Below, one piece after another: positions 61,978-64,000 of a stretch of DNA of 64,000 nt. The stretch lies in the NCBI GenBank assembly GCA_030248065.1, contig JASAMV010002428.1, forward strand, positions 1 through 64,000, written 5' to 3'. This stretch comes from Rhynchonema sp. JSB1_4. Lineage: Eukaryota; Nematoda; Chromadorea; Monhysterida; Xyalidae. Within the stretch, counting starts at the first letter, position 1. Each line of letters begins with the position of its first letter. The notes under the pieces were generated by a model that searched no databases, was not told the DNA's origin, and worked only from the letters and a program-made list of their open reading frames with translations. Made by a program: the position numbers and the translations under genes.

Positions 61978-62090
61978 GGATACCTACTGTACCGGGGTGA
62001 AAATCGGGGGGATACCTACTGTACCATGCCAAACATCGGGGGGATACCTACTGTACCAGGCGAGGGGGATACCTACTGTACTGGGGGGCT
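61978..62090 (+). repeat. Short direct repeats of GGGGGATACCTACTGTACC
   Basis: The 19-base word GGGGGATACCTACTGTACC occurs about four times at 25-35 bp spacing, with variants at 60872 (GGGGGGATACCTGCTGTACC) and 60906. The spacers differ in sequence. It appears to be an internal repeat of a mobile element. Confidence 0.6.
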
Positions 62091-62345
62091 ACCCCCAAAC
62101 CCCCCCCCCACCTCCAACACTGCTCGGAAGTAGCCACAGCAAGCCAGGCACTGATTTCAGCCAATTACAACAAACGATCAACGAGAACGAACATTGGACA
62201 AGCTTCCTGACTGAATCTGATTCGAAACTGAAGTTTCAGACTGACGTGACTTTCGTGCTTCGTCGTGTTTCCCCACAGCCAAGCAGGTAGGACGCGGTAC
62301 GACAGCAGCTGGCCGGCCACACAACAAGACGCATAAAATCTCAAA

Positions 62346-62411
62346 ATGTCTGGAATCGCACTTGGACGATTGAAAGAAGAACGCAAAGCTTGGCGTAGGG
62401 ATCACCCGTTC
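62346..62411 (+). CDS. ubc-9: UBC9 (SUMO E2 conjugating enzyme), first coding exon
   Basis: ATG at 62346 opens MSGIALGRLKEERKAWRRDH followed by PF, then a splice donor at 62412. This is the highly conserved N-terminus of UBC9/UBE2I, whose alpha-1 helix contacts SUMO and the E1; the animal gene commonly has an intron at exactly this point. UBC9 moves SUMO from the E1 to target lysines in the nucleus and cytoplasm. The catalytic-cysteine exons are not in the window; the region to 64000 holds no matching exon, so intron 1 is at least 1.6 kb. A MITE begins three bases into the intron. A lone retro-fragment is possible but unlikely, given the intact donor. Confidence 0.85.
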
Positions 62412-62414
62412 GTA

Positions 62415-62709
62415 AAGGCAGTCTACGGGAGGTTGTCACTCAGCCCCCGAATACCGTAACCCACCGCAAGCAAGATCGTTGCGAGACCCATGCTGATCGC
62501 TGCTTATCGACACGTGTATTAGCGGCAGCAAGCTGGAAATTGTCATCGTGCGCGTCGATCCCCAAAACTTCGAAATGTTGGTTGGTGTTGGCGCTAACAC
62601 GCAAAACATAGATAAAAAACAAAATGGTCTCGACACGATCCTTTCAGATCAAAATTACGGTGGGTTACGGTATTCGGGGGCTGAGTGACAACCTCCCGTA
62701 GACTGCCTT
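62415..62709. mobile_element. TA-type MITE inserted in the UBC9 splice donor
   Basis: The left arm AAGGCAGTCTACGGGAGGTT... and the right arm are near-perfect complements for ~52 bp, including CACTCAGCCCCCGAATACCG. TA is duplicated at 62413-62414 and 62710-62711. The left TA is part of the intron's GTA. The interior has no coding capacity. Confidence 0.85.
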
Positions 62710-63160
62710 TAAGTCGATCGTTGAGTTGATTTTTTTTTCTACGGTTGATCAGTTGGTTTTTTGGAGTAAGGCTTGAGCCATCACGTCCCACCTGTGCGAC
62801 GCGAACCGCCACATTCATACTGTTTGTGGAGCACAAGATCGAATTTGGAGATCGCCAAATGGGTTCGCACTCCCTGGGAACAATGCACAACCCCAACCCC
62901 AATCCCCAATGCTGATCATAGTCTATATGAAACCGCAAGAATACAAACCTGGGGGAAAAGCACACTTCAAATTGATAACATATTCCGTGATATTACCAAA
63001 TTAGCGAAATTTGTGCGTCGCTCGGGTAGAATGTAATCACCCTTGATTATATTTCCCCACTCTTATGATATGCTAAAATATCGAGAGTCCAGAATATAAA
63101 AAAAAATAAAAAAAAAAGTCGATCGTTTTTGTTCTGTGTTATGTTCCGGTTGACCCAGAC

Positions 63161-63605
63161 TATACTGTCATAAAGAACCGTTTTTTTATTTTTCGTAAAA
63201 AACGTTTTTTTCCAAAAAAAACCGTTTTTTTCCGAATACATTTCCAGTACTTAAGAACGTAATTTCGAAAAATATAACAATTTCAGTGCAAAATTTGTTC
63301 GAAGTGACGAGAGTGCTCTTGAAGAGTGTTGAAGTCAGTAGAAAACACTTGGTTTACACGCTTTTTGGCCCATTTTGGGCCGGTTAATTTTGTGCTCGAG
63401 CCAATTTTTCACTGAAATCGAAAAACTCATCAATTTTGCATTACAATTTTTTGGAAAAATTGGAATAAAGTACCGATATTTTTCCGATCAAAAACCGAAA
63501 AAGTACCCACGGAAAAATAAATGGAAAAGTATTCGGGTCTCGGAAAAAAACGGTTTTTTTCGGTTTTTTTTCGAAAAAAATCGGTTTTTTTCGCCTGCCA
63601 GTATA
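63161..63605. mobile_element. TA-type MITE with A/T-run arms
   Basis: The ends TATACTGTCATAAAGAACCG and, reversed, TATACTGGCAGGCGAAAAAA align. Both arms then contain ACCGTTTTTTT-type runs and CCGAATAC. TA borders both ends. The low-complexity arms make the extent of pairing hard to judge by eye. Confidence 0.5.
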
Positions 63606-64000
63606 ACCCAGACCTGTTCGGGAGCCAAAATAATATTTGTTAGGAGTTGTTCATTTTGCCAAAAATTAGAGGTTGGAGGCTCTTTTAGTACAATAATATC
63701 TATCTAAATTTTTGTTTAATGTGATCCCGAAATAATATATGTCACAATGTACATTTTATATTTGCACGATCTCACGTGCTGTGCAGTTGCGGACAGAAAA
63801 GAACCGGTCCTTTTTTATGAAAAAAAACGATTCCATGTTTTCTTGGACCGAAAAATAAATTTCCGTGAAAAAACGGCAAAAAATGTTCTCCATTCTTTTG
63901 CCAAAACTGTCGTTTTTCACCCTCGTTTTTTTCAACGTTCTGAAGTTCTCCAGTGCCGAAGTACCATCTGGAGATTAAGATCAGCACAACATGGACATAC

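Larger units (their letters stand above)
58563..62345. other. Repeat-rich region between receptor and UBC9
   Basis: No gene is supported. From about 58980 the DNA is a patchwork of G-rich and C-rich element pieces: ACTAACCGCCTCGCC near 59126, the element at 59932-60137, GGCCTAAAA words at 60470-60545, GGCCCGGCCC runs at 60700-60790, runs of GGGATACC between 60870 and 62090, and the MITE at 61173-61575. A frame at 62161-62286 (QLQQTINENEHWTSFLTESD) starts after TTTCAG and ends at CAG|GTAGG, so it could be a leader exon of UBC9 or part of another gene; this is weak. Confidence 0.5.
62412..64000 (+). other. UBC9 intron 1 (to window end) with two MITEs
   Basis: No coding exon is recognisable after 62411. 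The stretch holds the MITEs at 62415-62709 and 63161-63605 and A/T-rich DNA with many runs of six or more A or T. Confidence 0.6.

Noticed and set aside
61978..62090. CRISPR-like spaced repeats (GATACCTACTGTACC)
   Set aside because: Few copies, uneven spacers, variants elsewhere in the same mobile DNA, and a eukaryotic host.

Overview
The window reads as intron-rich nematode DNA. The evidence is the combination of protein families: a secreted protein with a nematode-type DB module, an astacin protease ending in three ShKT domains, a family 92 (DUF23) glycosyltransferase, and an NPR/NPF-like neuropeptide receptor. Introns follow GT...TTTCAG rules, and most exon phases join exactly. The species cannot be told from the sequence.

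Layout. 1-11.1 kb is mostly non-coding with inverted-repeat elements; it holds one tentative small secreted gene (minus, 5660-6134). 11110-13072 (+) encodes a single-pass membrane protein: signal peptide, C-type lectin domain, two sushi domains, TM. 13633-16259 (-), convergent with it, is a GT92 glycosyltransferase. 16.3-20.9 kb is non-coding with a tRNA-like sequence. 20899-21820 (-) is a 92-residue RFamide-type neuropeptide precursor. 24728-32717 (+) is the astacin; its fourth intron carries a 3.4 kb foldback element. 33358-41142 (+) encodes a 2443-residue secreted Gly/Asn/Ser-rich repeat protein with a C-terminal DB module. 41.1-54.0 kb shows no gene I can support. 54012-58562 (+) is the neuropeptide receptor. 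58.6-62.3 kb is dense repeats. 62346-62411 is the first coding exon of the SUMO E2 enzyme UBC9, whose remaining exons lie beyond the window.

The genes do not form an operon or pathway. Several are extracellular or surface proteins (lectin-sushi, Golgi glycosyltransferase, protease, repeat/DB protein), and a neuropeptide gene and a peptide receptor lie about 33 kb apart; a functional link is only a hypothesis.

The most striking structure outside the genes is the mobile DNA. Many elements can be delimited to the base from target-site duplications: hAT-type with 8-bp duplications, TA-type, a TAA (Tourist/Harbinger-like) element nested in a TA-type copy, a TTAA element, and a MITE that landed inside the 5' splice site of UBC9 intron 1 and left a usable donor. 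All gene models are hand-spliced from this sequence; no searches were run.
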